The position numbers were made by a program, and so were the translations under genes. DNA of 57,672 bases from Verrucomicrobiota bacterium. Its GTDB lineage: Bacteria; Verrucomicrobiota; Verrucomicrobiia; Limisphaerales; SIBE01. Below the pieces are notes generated by a model that saw only the letters and a list, made by a program, of their open reading frames with translations, searched no databases and was not told the DNA's origin. The stretch lies in assembly GCA_016871515.1 (NCBI GenBank), contig VHDE01000024.1, positions 1 through 57,672 on the forward strand, given 5' to 3'. How positions within the stretch are numbered: the stretch's first letter is position 1; each line of letters starts with the position of its first letter. Shown one piece after another: positions 8,956 to 17,467 of this stretch.

Positions 8956-10590
8956 TTACTTTCTTGGCTTCGGCTGGTTCAGATCGACTTTGGGTGGCTG
9001 ATCGGAGGCTGCGGCGCTGCGAGCGGCGTCGTGAAAAGCGTACAGGTGCGTGTTGCTGGCAACATAGAGAACACCATTGGCAACAATGGGCGTGGAATAA
9101 ACCGGGGTTCCAAGGTTTGGACCATCCTGTTCCCGTCCGTCCACCATCATCTTGCTCAGAATCTTCTTCTCCTTGGTGGCGGCGAGCACAACAAAATCAC
9201 CGTCCTCATCGCCGACGTAAACTTTGCCGTCCGCTACTAACGTGGAACTCCACATGTGCGCTTTCATATCATGGACCCAGTAAACGTTGCCCGTCTCCGC
9301 GTCCAGGCAATGGACGAAACCGGAAAAATCTCCGACGAATAAGAGGCCATCGGGCGTAATTGAAACCGTCGAGATGCTGCGATAGATCTTGTCGTAGCTC
9401 CAAATCTGGGCCGTTTTGGTTACATCGCCCGTTTTGGTCGCATCGATACAAACCAAATTACCAATACCTTCGCCATGTTCGGGGTCCTGACCCGTCGCGA
9501 CGTAAATGCGGTTCTTCCAAAAAACAGGCGTCGAGTTGATCTCGCTCGGACCTTCCGGAGCCGGATATTTGATCTGCTTGCCATCCTTGACTTTGTAGTG
9601 CGGAGGATTGCAGTCGAATTTCCAAACTGTTTTGAGGAAGCTGGTGTCATCACCCTTGACCGGTTTCCCGTCGAAAGCATAACACCATCCATCACCGCCG
9701 CCATAGAAGATGAGTTGTTTGCCATTCACCATACCTGTCGAGGGCGAACTCCATTGGCCGTGATAAATGCGAGGCCCAATCTTGGCATCGTCCTCAGCAA
9801 CAAATTCGCCGGTATGCTTATTGACGGCAATAAAGCTGGGTGAAAGGGGCGACGGGATATTCGAATGGGTCCAATCCTGTCCGTTGGACGTGCAGGCATA
9901 AACTGAGTCACCCACGATCAACACGGAACAATTCGACGCGTTGTGCGGAAATACACCGAGTTGGTCCATCATGTCATAGACCCAAATGATATCGGCATCC
10001 TTCGGCCCGATCTCGGCTTTGGGTCTGTTGGGGCCCGCGACGTACTGTGCCTCGTCCTTAAACGGACCATCATTGCCATTGGCCAAACCGTCCACATCCA
10101 GGCACATCATTTCACATCGACTGGTGACAATATAAACTCGGCTCCCTTCGACGGTAGGCGACGACAGCAAGCCGAGATTCTCCCAATCGTTGACTTTACC
10201 CGAAGCCAGTTTCGGAACAACCAACTGCCAGATGAAGTCGCCGTTCTTCTCGTCGAAGACCATGAGAATGCTGCGGTCGCCTTGGTGTTTCAGGTCCCGC
10301 GCCGAGTCATTGTTGGTCCCGACAAACACTTTGCCGCCAGCGACGGTAGTATTTCCGTAACTCTGGCTGCCGAGTTTGGCTACCCACTTAACGTTCTTGG
10401 TCGTGCCCATATCGACGTCCTCGGTGCCCTGTTTCATTTTGCCGGGATCGAATTTGTCGGGCAGACCCTTTGCGGGTGAATACATGTTGCGGCCGGGGTC
10501 ATTGCCGCCCCATTGCGGCCAGTCCTGGGCGAACGCGACACAACCAAACGCCAGAGATACGGCGCAAGAGTGGGTAAGCAGCTTTTTCAT
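8956..10590 (-). CDS. Secreted PQQ-like beta-propeller protein
   Basis: A 544-residue secreted protein built from PQQ-binding-like propeller blades. The signal peptide is at residues 1-21 (MKKLLTHSCAVSLAFGCVAF, then AQ). The mature protein opens with DWPQWGGNDPGRN, as typical verrucomicrobial and planctomycete family members do. Blade motifs such as VYACTSNGQDW, GFVHCLDAETGNVYW and KVYVGDEDGDFVVL recur through the chain. Catalytic activity is not certain, since many such proteins lack cofactor. The ATG at 10590 begins the signal peptide. An ATG at 10602, 12 nt upstream, overlaps the toxin stop as ATGA and could allow translational coupling. It probably acts in the periplasm or at the cell surface. 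Confidence 0.9.
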   Translation of the reverse strand: MKKLLTHSCAVSLAFGCVAFAQDWPQWGGNDPGRNMYSPAKGLPDKFDPGKMKQGTEDVDMGTTKNVKWVAKLGSQSYGNTTVAGGKVFVGTNNDSARDLKHQGDRSILMVFDEKNGDFIWQLVVPKLASGKVNDWENLGLLSSPTVEGSRVYIVTSRCEMMCLDVDGLANGNDGPFKDEAQYVAGPNRPKAEIGPKDADIIWVYDMMDQLGVFPHNASNCSVLIVGDSVYACTSNGQDWTHSNIPSPLSPSFIAVNKHTGEFVAEDDAKIGPRIYHGQWSSPSTGMVNGKQLIFYGGGDGWCYAFDGKPVKGDDTSFLKTVWKFDCNPPHYKVKDGKQIKYPAPEGPSEINSTPVFWKNRIYVATGQDPEHGEGIGNLVCIDATKTGDVTKTAQIWSYDKIYRSISTVSITPDGLLFVGDFSGFVHCLDAETGNVYWVHDMKAHMWSSTLVADGKVYVGDEDGDFVVLAATKEKKILSKMMVDGREQDGPNLGTPVYSTPIVANGVLYVASNTHLYAFHDAARSAAASDQPPKVDLNQPKPRK

Positions 10591-10598
10591 AATGAGTC

Positions 10599-10976
10599 TC
10601 ATTGAGTTCGATCAATAGTGTTGGGATGTTGATAGCCCACGCAAAGGGCAACGGCAGCGGCCATCGAGTTCAGTTCAGTTTCTGTGACGCGGCCAAGTCT
10701 TTGCGGGAGCCGAAGCTCTGAAATTGATTTCACCTGGAAAGCGTCGGCGCCTGAAGGTTTCTTTAGTCCGTTCTCTATAGTCGGGCGCCAATAAACGAAC
10801 CAGACATAATCCAGGTAGGATGGCTTCCAATCGGTAACTGGAACAACGAGGACGAGTGGAAGCTTGCCCAAGTTTGGAACATTCATGACCGCCGCTAAGC
10901 GAACCTTAGCGATTTCGGCGCCGATGGTAGGTTCCAAGTTCACGTTCCAAATCTCGCCTCGCTTAGCTCTGCTCAT
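10599..10976 (-). CDS. MazF/PemK-type toxin
   Basis: A growth-inhibiting endoribonuclease of the MazF/PemK family, about 125 residues. The N terminus MSRAKRGEIWNVNLEPTIG followed by EIAKVRLAAVMN is the family signature, with a short loop and an arginine after the first strand. The internal VVPVTDW and DAFQVKSISELRL segments match later strands. The start is placed at 10976 rather than at the longer frame from 10997, because it gives the canonical N terminus. It overlaps the end of the upstream antitoxin gene by 14 nt, the usual coupled arrangement. The C-terminal stop overlaps the alternative start of the propeller gene. Confidence 0.85.
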   Translation of the reverse strand: MSRAKRGEIWNVNLEPTIGAEIAKVRLAAVMNVPNLGKLPLVLVVPVTDWKPSYLDYVWFVYWRPTIENGLKKPSGADAFQVKSISELRLPQRLGRVTETELNSMAAAVALCVGYQHPNTIDRTQ

Positions 10977-11214
10977 ACTCGAGCGGTGGATCGACAACTT
11001 CCATGATCAAATCTGGATCTGTGTGATAAAGCTCGGCTGCTTTGGTCATTTGATCTTCTAGTATCTTAGTTCTTTCTTGGCGCGGAAGCAGCATCAGTTC
11101 CAGAGCGGTCCGCCGACGCGCCTTCGGTAAGCGAGCAATAAATGACAAAACGGACTTGGCTTCGTCTTCGCTAAGACCTTTTACTTTTTCAATTACCACG
11201 TCCGTTGTGCTCAT
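10963..11214 (-). CDS. Antitoxin partner of the MazF-type toxin
   Basis: An 83-residue, charged protein directly upstream of and overlapping the toxin gene. It lacks an obvious AbrB or Phd fold signature. It has a helical first half (IEKVKGLSEDEAKSVLSFIA) and an acidic C terminus (DPDLIMEVVDPPLEYEQS) of the kind that wraps toxin partners. Assignment as antitoxin rests mainly on position, size and overlap. Autoregulation would be expected from the family, but I saw no operator. Confidence 0.7.
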   Translation of the reverse strand: MSTTDVVIEKVKGLSEDEAKSVLSFIARLPKARRRTALELMLLPRQERTKILEDQMTKAAELYHTDPDLIMEVVDPPLEYEQS

Positions 11215-11258
11215 GCGATGATACTAGCTTTGTTCGACAAGACTCGCAACGGGCCTGC

Positions 11259-13604
11259 CTAATTCGGTGTCACACTCACGTTATCAATATAAACGCGCAT
11301 GTCTTGCGGCGAAAAACCAAACAGTCCTGGCGACCCGTTTTGATGAGCAATCGCATGCGGAACTTCGAGTGTCCAGGCGGCTGGTTCTGGATCACCGCGC
11401 TTCCAAGCCTTGGCACGCACAACCCCCGATCCATCGGCTGCGACATCAACACGCGCTTTCAAGCGATACCAAACATTCGGTTGCCATCTGAAATTCGGTT
11501 CGGCTTCCGCTGGCGGCACACGCAATCGTTCAAGATTGGAATTCACTTCCAACTTTTGCTCGTTCCCTTTCAAGACGATCAAATAACGCTGATTGATCAA
11601 ACCGACCTCGGACATTTTGCGGCGATTCCCTTCACTCTTCACGTCGGCTTCGATCGTATAATTCCTCGCATTCGGATCGCCGATGAACACTGTCCCGCGT
11701 TGAAAGAATTTATTGTCGATAGTTTTGGTCAAGGCTTTGGTTCCGTCTACTTCACGCACTTCAAACTTGAACCGTGCCCCGATCCACGGCAGCGGCGGAT
11801 AAGCGAACGGCGTCGGCGCTTCGACTGTATTCGTGGTCGTTTCATTCAAAGCGAACGATTCAAAATCTTGCCGGATTGGCAAATAGGGCAAGATGCGGCC
11901 GCGAATGTAGCCCTTTAGGTTTCCCAGCGTTGCTTCAAAGGCCCCTGCCGAAGGAACTGCATTGGCCGCAGCGACAAGCTTGCCCTCTTCATTAAAAGCC
12001 CCATTCATCGTGGCTCGAACCCGTGCTGTAGGCGGAATGTAAGAAGCCCATTTTACCTTCTTGACATCCTTGATCTCCTCGACCGTAAATCCGTTCGCAT
12101 CCAATGAACGAATTCTGAAGGCCGCGCTTTGGCCGGGCCTTAACAAAACTTCGGAAGGAATCGCTTGCAATTGCGCAGCCGGACCGGCTTTCGGCCATTT
12201 CTCGGTCACTTCCGCCGGCAGCCCAGGATTATTGCCGCGTTTGCCAAAACAATAGAGATGCTTCGTCGTCTGGATGTAAACTTTTCCATTATAGACGGTG
12301 GGCGAACCGAAGCAGCGGCCGTCGAGTGCGATATGTGTCAGTATCTTGCCCTCAGTCTCCGTTGGTTGAATGACATAAAAAGCGCCCATTGTGCCAGCTT
12401 CCGAGCTGTCCCCACCTTTGCTCGCAGGATCATCCAGCATCGGAACGTAAAGCTTTCCGTCGGCATAGAGCGGACTCGAGTTGCGTTGTTCGATCCCGAT
12501 CTTCAGCGTCCACAGAATCTTCCCCGTATTCACATCCACGGCGCAAAGGTCGCCTTTCTCCGCCACGACATAAATTCGATCACCAACTAAAATCGGCGAA
12601 CTGGTGGATGTGGAAATATCCTTGCTCCACAATTCGACTTGCGACCGCTCCACGACCACCGGTCCAGCAGCCACGTTCTTGAGGTCCACTTTCGGCACTT
12701 TGAAAGCCACCATTTGGCCGGGTTCGTACGGTGTCCCATAGATCGCAATCACTTTCTCATTGTTGTGGACGAGCACTGTCGCATTGATGCCTGCCTTCCC
12801 CAATGGAACTCGCCATAACGGGTCGCCAGTCCGCGCGTTAACGCATACCACGCTGCCATCGCCAGTCGTTGCATAAAGGACACGTTTGCCGTCTAACCAG
12901 CCCAGGTGCGGATACGAAAACGAACTGTCTTTCGGACGGTCTGCGGGACTCGAAGCCCAAACCAATTCGCCTGTCTTTTTGTCGAACGCGTAAAAACGAT
13001 CTCCGCCGGGACCATGCGCGCCCCAGTTCGCAGTGATGCCGCGTGTAATGACCAAGTCCCCGTCAATCACTGGTGAAGCAGTTCGGCCATTGGGAAACGT
13101 TAACCGGCCAAAGGACTCGGCCATCGAGTGGCTCCAGATCGGTTTGCCGTCGCTGGTGAAAGCCGCAAGGATGCCTTGCGTGCCTTGCATGTACACATTG
13201 CCCGTCTCTGGATCGACGGCCGGGCTCGACGTAGCGTAGCGCGTGTAAATAATGTCGCTGAGGAAATCACTGAAGCGGCGTTCCCAAAGTTGTTTGCCCG
13301 TCTCAGCATCGAAACAAGCTACTCCCTCCTGCAACAGCGGGCCTTCGCCGAGGTAACCCATGATGTATAGTTTTCCGTTAGCGATGACTGGCGTCGATCC
13401 GCCTGGAAAATCGACCGTCCAAAGGTGCGTCGAGCCCTTGAGCGAGATTTCGCTAGGAAGTCCTTTCTCGAGCGAGGTCCCGTTTTGCTGCGGTCCCCGC
13501 CAAGCCAGCCAGCCTTGAACGGGAGCGGCCTGGAGATCAGGTGAAGCAAGCGAAGGGAGAAGGAGGCCGAGAGCTGCCAGGGCGGAGCGATAAAATAGTT
13601 TCAT
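11259..13604 (-). CDS. Secreted PQQ-like propeller protein with C-terminal lectin-like region
   Basis: A 781-residue secreted protein. The signal peptide starts at MKLFYRSALAALGLLLPSLA (ATG at 13604, with an AAAGG ribosome-binding site about 8 nt upstream). The mature protein opens with GWLAWRGPQQNGTS, the family's usual entry motif. Propeller blades occupy roughly residues 40-480 (for example GNVYMQGTQGILAAF, VLYATTGDGSVVCVNARTG and KVYIQTTKHLYCFG). The last 300 residues form a beta-rich region with a jelly-roll look that ends in MRVYIDNVSVTPN, a common end for carbohydrate-binding-like domains. It is divergent from the MarR gene, 156 bp away, which makes it a plausible target of that regulator. 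Confidence 0.88.
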   Translation of the reverse strand: MKLFYRSALAALGLLLPSLASPDLQAAPVQGWLAWRGPQQNGTSLEKGLPSEISLKGSTHLWTVDFPGGSTPVIANGKLYIMGYLGEGPLLQEGVACFDAETGKQLWERRFSDFLSDIIYTRYATSSPAVDPETGNVYMQGTQGILAAFTSDGKPIWSHSMAESFGRLTFPNGRTASPVIDGDLVITRGITANWGAHGPGGDRFYAFDKKTGELVWASSPADRPKDSSFSYPHLGWLDGKRVLYATTGDGSVVCVNARTGDPLWRVPLGKAGINATVLVHNNEKVIAIYGTPYEPGQMVAFKVPKVDLKNVAAGPVVVERSQVELWSKDISTSTSSPILVGDRIYVVAEKGDLCAVDVNTGKILWTLKIGIEQRNSSPLYADGKLYVPMLDDPASKGGDSSEAGTMGAFYVIQPTETEGKILTHIALDGRCFGSPTVYNGKVYIQTTKHLYCFGKRGNNPGLPAEVTEKWPKAGPAAQLQAIPSEVLLRPGQSAAFRIRSLDANGFTVEEIKDVKKVKWASYIPPTARVRATMNGAFNEEGKLVAAANAVPSAGAFEATLGNLKGYIRGRILPYLPIRQDFESFALNETTTNTVEAPTPFAYPPLPWIGARFKFEVREVDGTKALTKTIDNKFFQRGTVFIGDPNARNYTIEADVKSEGNRRKMSEVGLINQRYLIVLKGNEQKLEVNSNLERLRVPPAEAEPNFRWQPNVWYRLKARVDVAADGSGVVRAKAWKRGDPEPAAWTLEVPHAIAHQNGSPGLFGFSPQDMRVYIDNVSVTPN

Positions 13605-13736
13605 GGCAAACCTTTGGTAAAAGAAACGAGCGCCAATGTACAAGCAAACAACTGAGAACCAACAAAAATTTCTTCTCAGCGGGCGGACACTGTTCTACAC
13701 CTCTGGAAGTTTTACAAGCGAAATAATACCTACACG

Positions 13737-13742
13737 TATAAT
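13737..13742 (+). promoter_or_regulatory. Possible -10 box upstream of marR-like gene
   Basis: A perfect TATAAT lies 18 nt before the MarR start codon. The best -35 candidate, TTTACA at 13711-13716, is 20 bp away, longer than the usual 17, so the promoter call is weak. Transcription would start close to the ATG and leave almost no leader. Confidence 0.3.
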
Positions 13743-13760
13743 TTGTCAAACGTCAAAATC

Positions 13761-14261
13761 ATGCCCCCTTCCGCGCACGAATCCCCTAACCCAATCGATT
13801 CTCCGGGCCGTCGGCGCTTGCCCCCACTCTTGCGCCGCGCTTGGTACGGCCTCAACCAAGCCTTCCGCCGCCGCATTGTTCACACCGGCGTCACACCCGA
13901 TCAGTTCACGGTCATGCGCACACTGCTAGAGGGCGACCCCAAAGGCATCTCGCAGCGGGAATTGACTCAATCGATGTCCAGCGACCCCAACACCGTCGCT
14001 TCGTTGCTGGAACGAATGGAAACTGCTGGATGGGTCGAGCGGCACGCGCATGAAACAGACAAACGGGCCTACCGCATCCGATTGCTCAGCAGCGGAAAAC
14101 GAAAATACCTCGAAGTCCGCGACATCGCGGTGGCCTTGCAAACCGAAGTGCTATCCGTGTTGCCCGACGCCGGGCGCGAGAAATTTCTCGAACAACTCAC
14201 CGCCGTCGCCGATGCGTGTCGAGTCACCGCCGAAAGCTCGCCCAAACGCGCTAAGCCATGA
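13761..14261 (+). CDS. MarR-family transcriptional regulator
   Basis: A 166-residue winged-helix regulator. The recognition region reads GISQRELTQSMSSDPNTVASLLERMETAGWVER, followed by the wing DKRAYRIRLLSSGK, both typical of MarR proteins. The flanking helices (RRAWYGLNQAFRRRIVHTGVTPDQF) give the dimer interface. The ATG at 13761 is preferred over an in-frame TTG 18 nt upstream. It faces the propeller gene divergently across 156 bp, so regulation of that gene, of itself, or of both is likely from family habit. No ligand can be inferred. Confidence 0.9.
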   Translation: MPPSAHESPNPIDSPGRRRLPPLLRRAWYGLNQAFRRRIVHTGVTPDQFTVMRTLLEGDPKGISQRELTQSMSSDPNTVASLLERMETAGWVERHAHETDKRAYRIRLLSSGKRKYLEVRDIAVALQTEVLSVLPDAGREKFLEQLTAVADACRVTAESSPKRAKP

Positions 14262-14340
14262 TAAAATTCGGCATCGAAGCGTCCCTGTGCTGAAGGAAAA
14301 TTGATGGAAGCTGCACGCCAAAGGTGCAAGCCCTCAGAGC

Positions 14341-14901
14341 TCAACGCGATTCCGTCCACATCGCCGCAGCAGCCGAAGGGACCAATAATACTCCTGATCC
14401 GGTCGTGACGTCGGTCGCGACGAGATTCCCGTCGCCATTTTCAAGAGCGGCGCCGCAGCCAGAAAACTGATTGAGGCTCAGTGCGCGAACGGTACTGGCG
14501 CCAGCCGTGATCCGAAACGCGGCTCCCCCGGCGATACTGCCATCGATTTCGATCAACGGTGCGGCCGAGAATCCCGGCTGAGTCGTCCCATCAATGACCG
14601 CGGGATCGGCAATGCTCGGCAAGGCCGACAGCAGTTGGATTGTCTGCGCACCGCCGGGAGCGATGGCAAATTGAATCACGTCCAAACCAGGATTGGCGTT
14701 GGCCGCGTTGATCGCTTCACGGAGCGTGCATTCCAACGCGTTAAGGACGCCATCGCCAGGATCGGCTGTGGAGTTCACCACGAAGGTAACCGCCGAGGCC
14801 GGAGTGCATACCAGGAGCAGTGAGGCTATGGTTGCCGCCAAGCGATAGATGCGGCGCGGCGCCCGATTTCCGAGGTGGAGGGTAATGGGATCTGTTTTCA
14901 T
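14341..14901 (-). CDS. CSLREA-domain secreted protein, probably truncated
   Basis: A 186-residue secreted protein. After a signal peptide (IASLLLVCTPASA) comes the CSLREA module: VTFVVNSTADPGDG, then ECTLREAINAANAN. A short run of parallel-beta-helix-like sequence follows, with DGTTQPGFSAAPLIEIDG. Family members usually continue for many hundreds of residues of beta-helix and end in a sorting domain. Here the frame ends soon after, and no continuation is visible in other frames, so the gene looks 3'-truncated. The start at 14901 (MKTDPITL) is preferred over the longer frame because it precedes the signal peptide closely. Confidence 0.75.
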   Translation of the reverse strand: MKTDPITLHLGNRAPRRIYRLAATIASLLLVCTPASAVTFVVNSTADPGDGVLNALECTLREAINAANANPGLDVIQFAIAPGGAQTIQLLSALPSIADPAVIDGTTQPGFSAAPLIEIDGSIAGGAAFRITAGASTVRALSLNQFSGCGAALENGDGNLVATDVTTGSGVLLVPSAAAAMWTESR

Positions 14902-15391
14902 GATTTTTCTATGCTTTCGCAAAAATCTGAGGTGTTCCGGATAAGGGCGGTTGACCGAGGCGAATCTTTCAACGATTGCGGTGCGACAATCGCGTACACG
15001 TTGAGGCGCTGTTTTCCCAAGGTCGGAACGGTGCGCTGCGCCAGTCCTTTTGAATTAAGCAATCTCGATGCAACGGGTCTTCTCCCTCTCTTCGCGGGCG
15101 AGGAGAGGGCTGGGGAGAGGAGAAACCCAATCAACACGCGCATCCTCCTCTCCCCAGCCCTCTCCTCCATCCGAATGGAAGAGAGGGAGGAGACCATGGC
15201 GAATTGCGCTCTCCAATTCCTTAATCAATGACAGTGCAGCGCGGCGCTCCGTCCCTACCCGAATTGTTTGGTGAGTTTGAGTGTTTCATAACTCGTGGAG
15301 ATGAATACGGAGCCACTCTCGAACATTTTAAGAATTTCTCTAAAAATCTTTCGAGAAGCTGCGTATATCGCTCAAGACCGACGAACTCACT
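14902..15391. other. Intergenic region with CT-rich inverted repeat and sigma-gene leader
   Basis: About 490 bp without a gene lies between the divergent CSLREA and sigma-factor genes. The middle holds the CT-rich palindrome described separately. The remaining 190 bp before the sigma start codon should contain its promoter, but I saw no confident -35/-10 pair and no strong ribosome-binding site. Confidence 0.6.
15079..15193. repeat. CT-rich inverted repeat
   Basis: Perfect 21-nt arms at 15100-15120 and 15147-15167, containing AGAGGGCTGGGGAGAGG and its complement, enclose 26 nt. An imperfect outer arm pair (CTCCCTCTCTTC and GAAGAGAGGGAG) extends the palindrome to about 115 nt. Sequences of this CTCTCCCCAGCCCTCTCC type are dispersed in many bacterial genomes. 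Confidence 0.8.
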
Positions 15392-16021
15392 ATGACTGAG
15401 AACGCAGAAGAACAATGGCTGCCCACGCGCCAGACGCTTCTGAGCCGGCTAAAGAACTGGGACGATCAGCAGAGTTGGCAGGACTTTTTTAATACGTATT
15501 GGAGGCTCATCTATAACGTCGGGTTGCACGCCGGGTTGACTGAGACCGAGGCGCAGGAGGTCGTTCAGGAAACAATCATCACGGTCGCGCGGCAGATGCC
15601 GGGATTTAAGTACAACGGCGGTCGCGGTTCCTTCAAAGGCTGGTTGCTCCACACCACGCGCTGGCGGATTCAAGATCAGTTCCGCAAACGTTCGCCAGAG
15701 TTTCGCGCCGGTGTTCCCGAGGATGAGAATGACTCCAGGACCGCCGAAATCGAGCAGGTAGCGGATCCCTCGGACGCGGTGGACGTTCTTTGGGATGAAG
15801 CATGGGAACGAAATCTGGCTAACGCCGCCATCGAACGCGCCAGACTTCAAGTCAGCCCGAAAGAGTATCATATCTTCGACTTGCACGTGCTGAGGGAATG
15901 GCCCGTGAAAAGGGTGGCGGATAAACTCCGCGTCACCCAAGCTCATGTTTATTATGCCAAATACAAGGTTGGCCGGCTGATCCAACGGGAAGCGAAGAAA
16001 TTGGAAGCGCGAATGTCGTGA
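15392..16021 (+). CDS. ECF-like RNA polymerase sigma factor
   Basis: A 209-residue sigma-70-family factor. Region 2 spans about residues 28-95, with FNTYWRLIYNVGLHAGLTE, the DNA-melting helix EVVQETIITVARQMPGF, and GRGSFKGWLLHTTRWRIQDQFRKR. A linker leads to region 4 (about 130-205), with EYHIFDLHVLREWPVKRVAD and a helix-turn-helix reading LRVTQAHVYYAKYKVGRL. The type is common in Verrucomicrobiota and Planctomycetota, often beside protein kinases with WD40 repeats. A decayed paralogue and WD40 debris follow downstream at 17468-18716. No anti-sigma factor is adjacent. Confidence 0.9.
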   Translation: MTENAEEQWLPTRQTLLSRLKNWDDQQSWQDFFNTYWRLIYNVGLHAGLTETEAQEVVQETIITVARQMPGFKYNGGRGSFKGWLLHTTRWRIQDQFRKRSPEFRAGVPEDENDSRTAEIEQVADPSDAVDVLWDEAWERNLANAAIERARLQVSPKEYHIFDLHVLREWPVKRVADKLRVTQAHVYYAKYKVGRLIQREAKKLEARMS

Positions 16022-16077
16022 AGAAGAGCCATGCAATGGAATTTCGTTTTCACCCATATCTTCCCCATGAACCGCGA

Positions 16078-16143
16078 GGTAGGGCTGCGGTGCTCCGCAG
16101 CCTGCGAACAGTAATTGCGGCGGCGCAGCAACGCCGCCCTACC
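16078..16143. repeat. GGTAGGGC-family palindrome, copy 1
   Basis: The outer stem GGTAGGGC/GCCCTACC encloses two hairpins: GGCTGCGG-TGCT-CCGCAGCC and GGCGGCG-CAGCAA-CGCCGCC. Between them is GCGAACAGTAATTGCG, also found in the copy at 20475-20554. The left flank CCATGAACC matches the flanks of other copies. It sits in front of, and probably inside, a PIN-domain remnant. Confidence 0.8.
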
Positions 16144-16312
16144 ACGTCCAGATGGATACCGCGACCGCGATATGGACCTTGCCGACGCCTGTATCGTGCG
16201 GATGACCGAGCTGATGCGCGATAGCCGCGTGGTCACTTTGGATCGCGCGGACTTCGCGGTTTATCGACGCAACGGGCGCGAGCTGATTCCCGTGATCGCA
16301 CCGCCGGCATAG
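16144..16312 (+). pseudogene. PIN-domain (VapC-like) remnant
   Basis: Only the C-terminal third of a PIN-domain ribonuclease is left. The frame reads MDLADACIVRMTELM, then RVVTLDRADFAVYRR and ends PVIAPPA before TAG at about 16310. The DLADA and TLD-DF positions are the third and fourth acidic motifs of the family. The N-terminal part is missing, and a GGTAGGGC palindrome directly abuts the remnant, so the gene was probably cut or replaced at that element. No start codon fits a functional protein. Confidence 0.6.
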
Positions 16313-16698
16313 CATAAGCCAGAGGCGCCATGGGAGATGTCTAGTCCGATTGTGAACACGTGTTCACAATTGCCGCCTCGGACAGGTTTCCATGTGCCAG
16401 TTGGAGGCATCTATGGGTTGTTCTTCGTGTGGCAAGCTGCCTCGGAGGAACGATTAGATGTCAGTGGAGCACTCCGCGCGATGGAATGGACGCGCACACC
16501 GTCTCATCCAAGTGATTCTCGTGGTCCGACCACAATGATACCCCGCATGACGGGTTCGAATTCATGGCCGCTTCACCGTCGCGCTTCGGACAAAGCTGAA
16601 TTCACCGATTGACTCCCATTGACCGGAATGCAGGTCGCCCGTAACCGTGTGACCTGCGTGATTGGTCTCAACGAGTGCGGTCTGGCCGAAACGCGCCG
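16313..16698. other. Region without intact gene; possible golvesin-like remnant on the minus strand
   Basis: About 385 bp lack a complete gene. It includes the 22-bp dyad at 16349-16370. On the minus strand, about 16702 down to 16562, an open stretch reading FGQTALVETNHAGHTVTGD and then GQWESIGEFSF resembles a golvesin-type C-terminal domain. It has no start and its continuation is disordered, so at most it is debris. Confidence 0.35.
16349..16370. promoter_or_regulatory. Perfect 22-bp palindrome, operator-like dyad
   Basis: The sequence is perfectly self-complementary over 22 bp; its core is TGTGAACACGTGTTCACA. Such a symmetric site is typical of an operator for a dimeric repressor. It resembles a CRP-type site but has 8 instead of 6 bp between TGTGA and TCACA. 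No intact gene starts immediately downstream, so its target is unclear. Confidence 0.45.
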
Positions 16699-17115
16699 TC
16701 ACGTTGGTCCTGGCGCCGTTGGTTTGAAGTAAAGAATCCTGGCTCCGGCATAGTTTTTCCACGCATCGTCATTGGAGATGATCGTCAGTTTGTTCTGTCG
16801 CGCTGTGGCCACGATGATTTGATCGTAGGGATCCTTGTTGGGGAATTGAGGAAGAGCCGCGGAATCAGCAGCGACTTCCGGCGTAATGGTCAGCAATCGA
16901 ATCTGGGGCGTCAGCGCTGTGGAGAACCAAGCCAAAAGGGGCTTGCCCAAATCCAGTTTCCCCTGCGCCTGTTTCCACGCAATTTCCCGCAAGGAGACGC
17001 AACTCAAACCTAACTCGGCCTGGGTTTGCGCCAATTGCACGCATTTGTCTGGCAGCCGTTCAGGCTCCTGGGAGAGCATAAACCACACTGATGTGTCCAA
17101 AAGGTATTTCACCAT
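16699..17115 (-). CDS. PIN-domain toxin (VapC-type)
   Basis: A 138-residue PIN-domain protein, the ribonuclease component of a type II toxin-antitoxin pair. The first acidic motif is in MVKYLLDTSVWF. A conserved glutamate lies in SLREIAWKQAQGKL, and the later acidic residues in NKDPYDQIIVATA and ISNDDAWKNY. Length and order are normal for the family. The start overlaps the stop of the upstream Phd-like antitoxin by about 7 nt, so translation is probably coupled. It faces the PIN remnant at 16144, which may mark an older toxin locus at the same site. Confidence 0.88.
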   Translation of the reverse strand: MVKYLLDTSVWFMLSQEPERLPDKCVQLAQTQAELGLSCVSLREIAWKQAQGKLDLGKPLLAWFSTALTPQIRLLTITPEVAADSAALPQFPNKDPYDQIIVATARQNKLTIISNDDAWKNYAGARILYFKPTAPGPT

Positions 17116-17324
17116 TGAGGTTCCTCAGTCGGTTCATTGAAAGTATCCGGCAAAGGCGGGCCTCCGGCATTTCCACCGATGAATGAACGGCTGACTTTCT
17201 TTTCGGGAACCAACCGGGCGATGACGTGGCCATGCCGCTTAATGCAAATAGACTCCCCATGTTCAACGAGATCGAGAATGGCGGAAAGCCCATGTTTTAA
17301 CTCTCGAGCGGTGGCGGTTTTCAT
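17109..17324 (-). CDS. Phd/YefM-type antitoxin
   Basis: A 71-residue antitoxin. The N terminus MKTATARELKHGLSAILDLVE, then HGESICIKRHGHVIARLVP, is the DNA-binding Phd/YefM fold. The C-terminal tail (PPLPDTFNEPTEEPQW) would neutralise the PIN toxin. The ATG at 17324 is preferred over the frame start at 17333 because it gives the canonical N terminus. Autorepression of the pair is expected from family knowledge. Confidence 0.85.
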   Translation of the reverse strand: MKTATARELKHGLSAILDLVEHGESICIKRHGHVIARLVPEKKVSRSFIGGNAGGPPLPDTFNEPTEEPQW

Positions 17325-17467
17325 GGGACACAAATTGTGTCACAGCAGCCGGAAAGTCAACCGGCGACTTTCCGGGGATTAGTTTAGCAATCTCCAGTGA
17401 AGTAAAATCGAAAAAACTTTGTAAAGATTGCTCGAATCCGTCCGTTATCTTATCAGACATAGAGTCC

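Noticed and set aside
10962-11214. Calling the MazF partner an AbrB/MazE or Phd antitoxin
   Set aside because: Neither motif is visible. Only position, size and overlap support the antitoxin role, so no family name was given.
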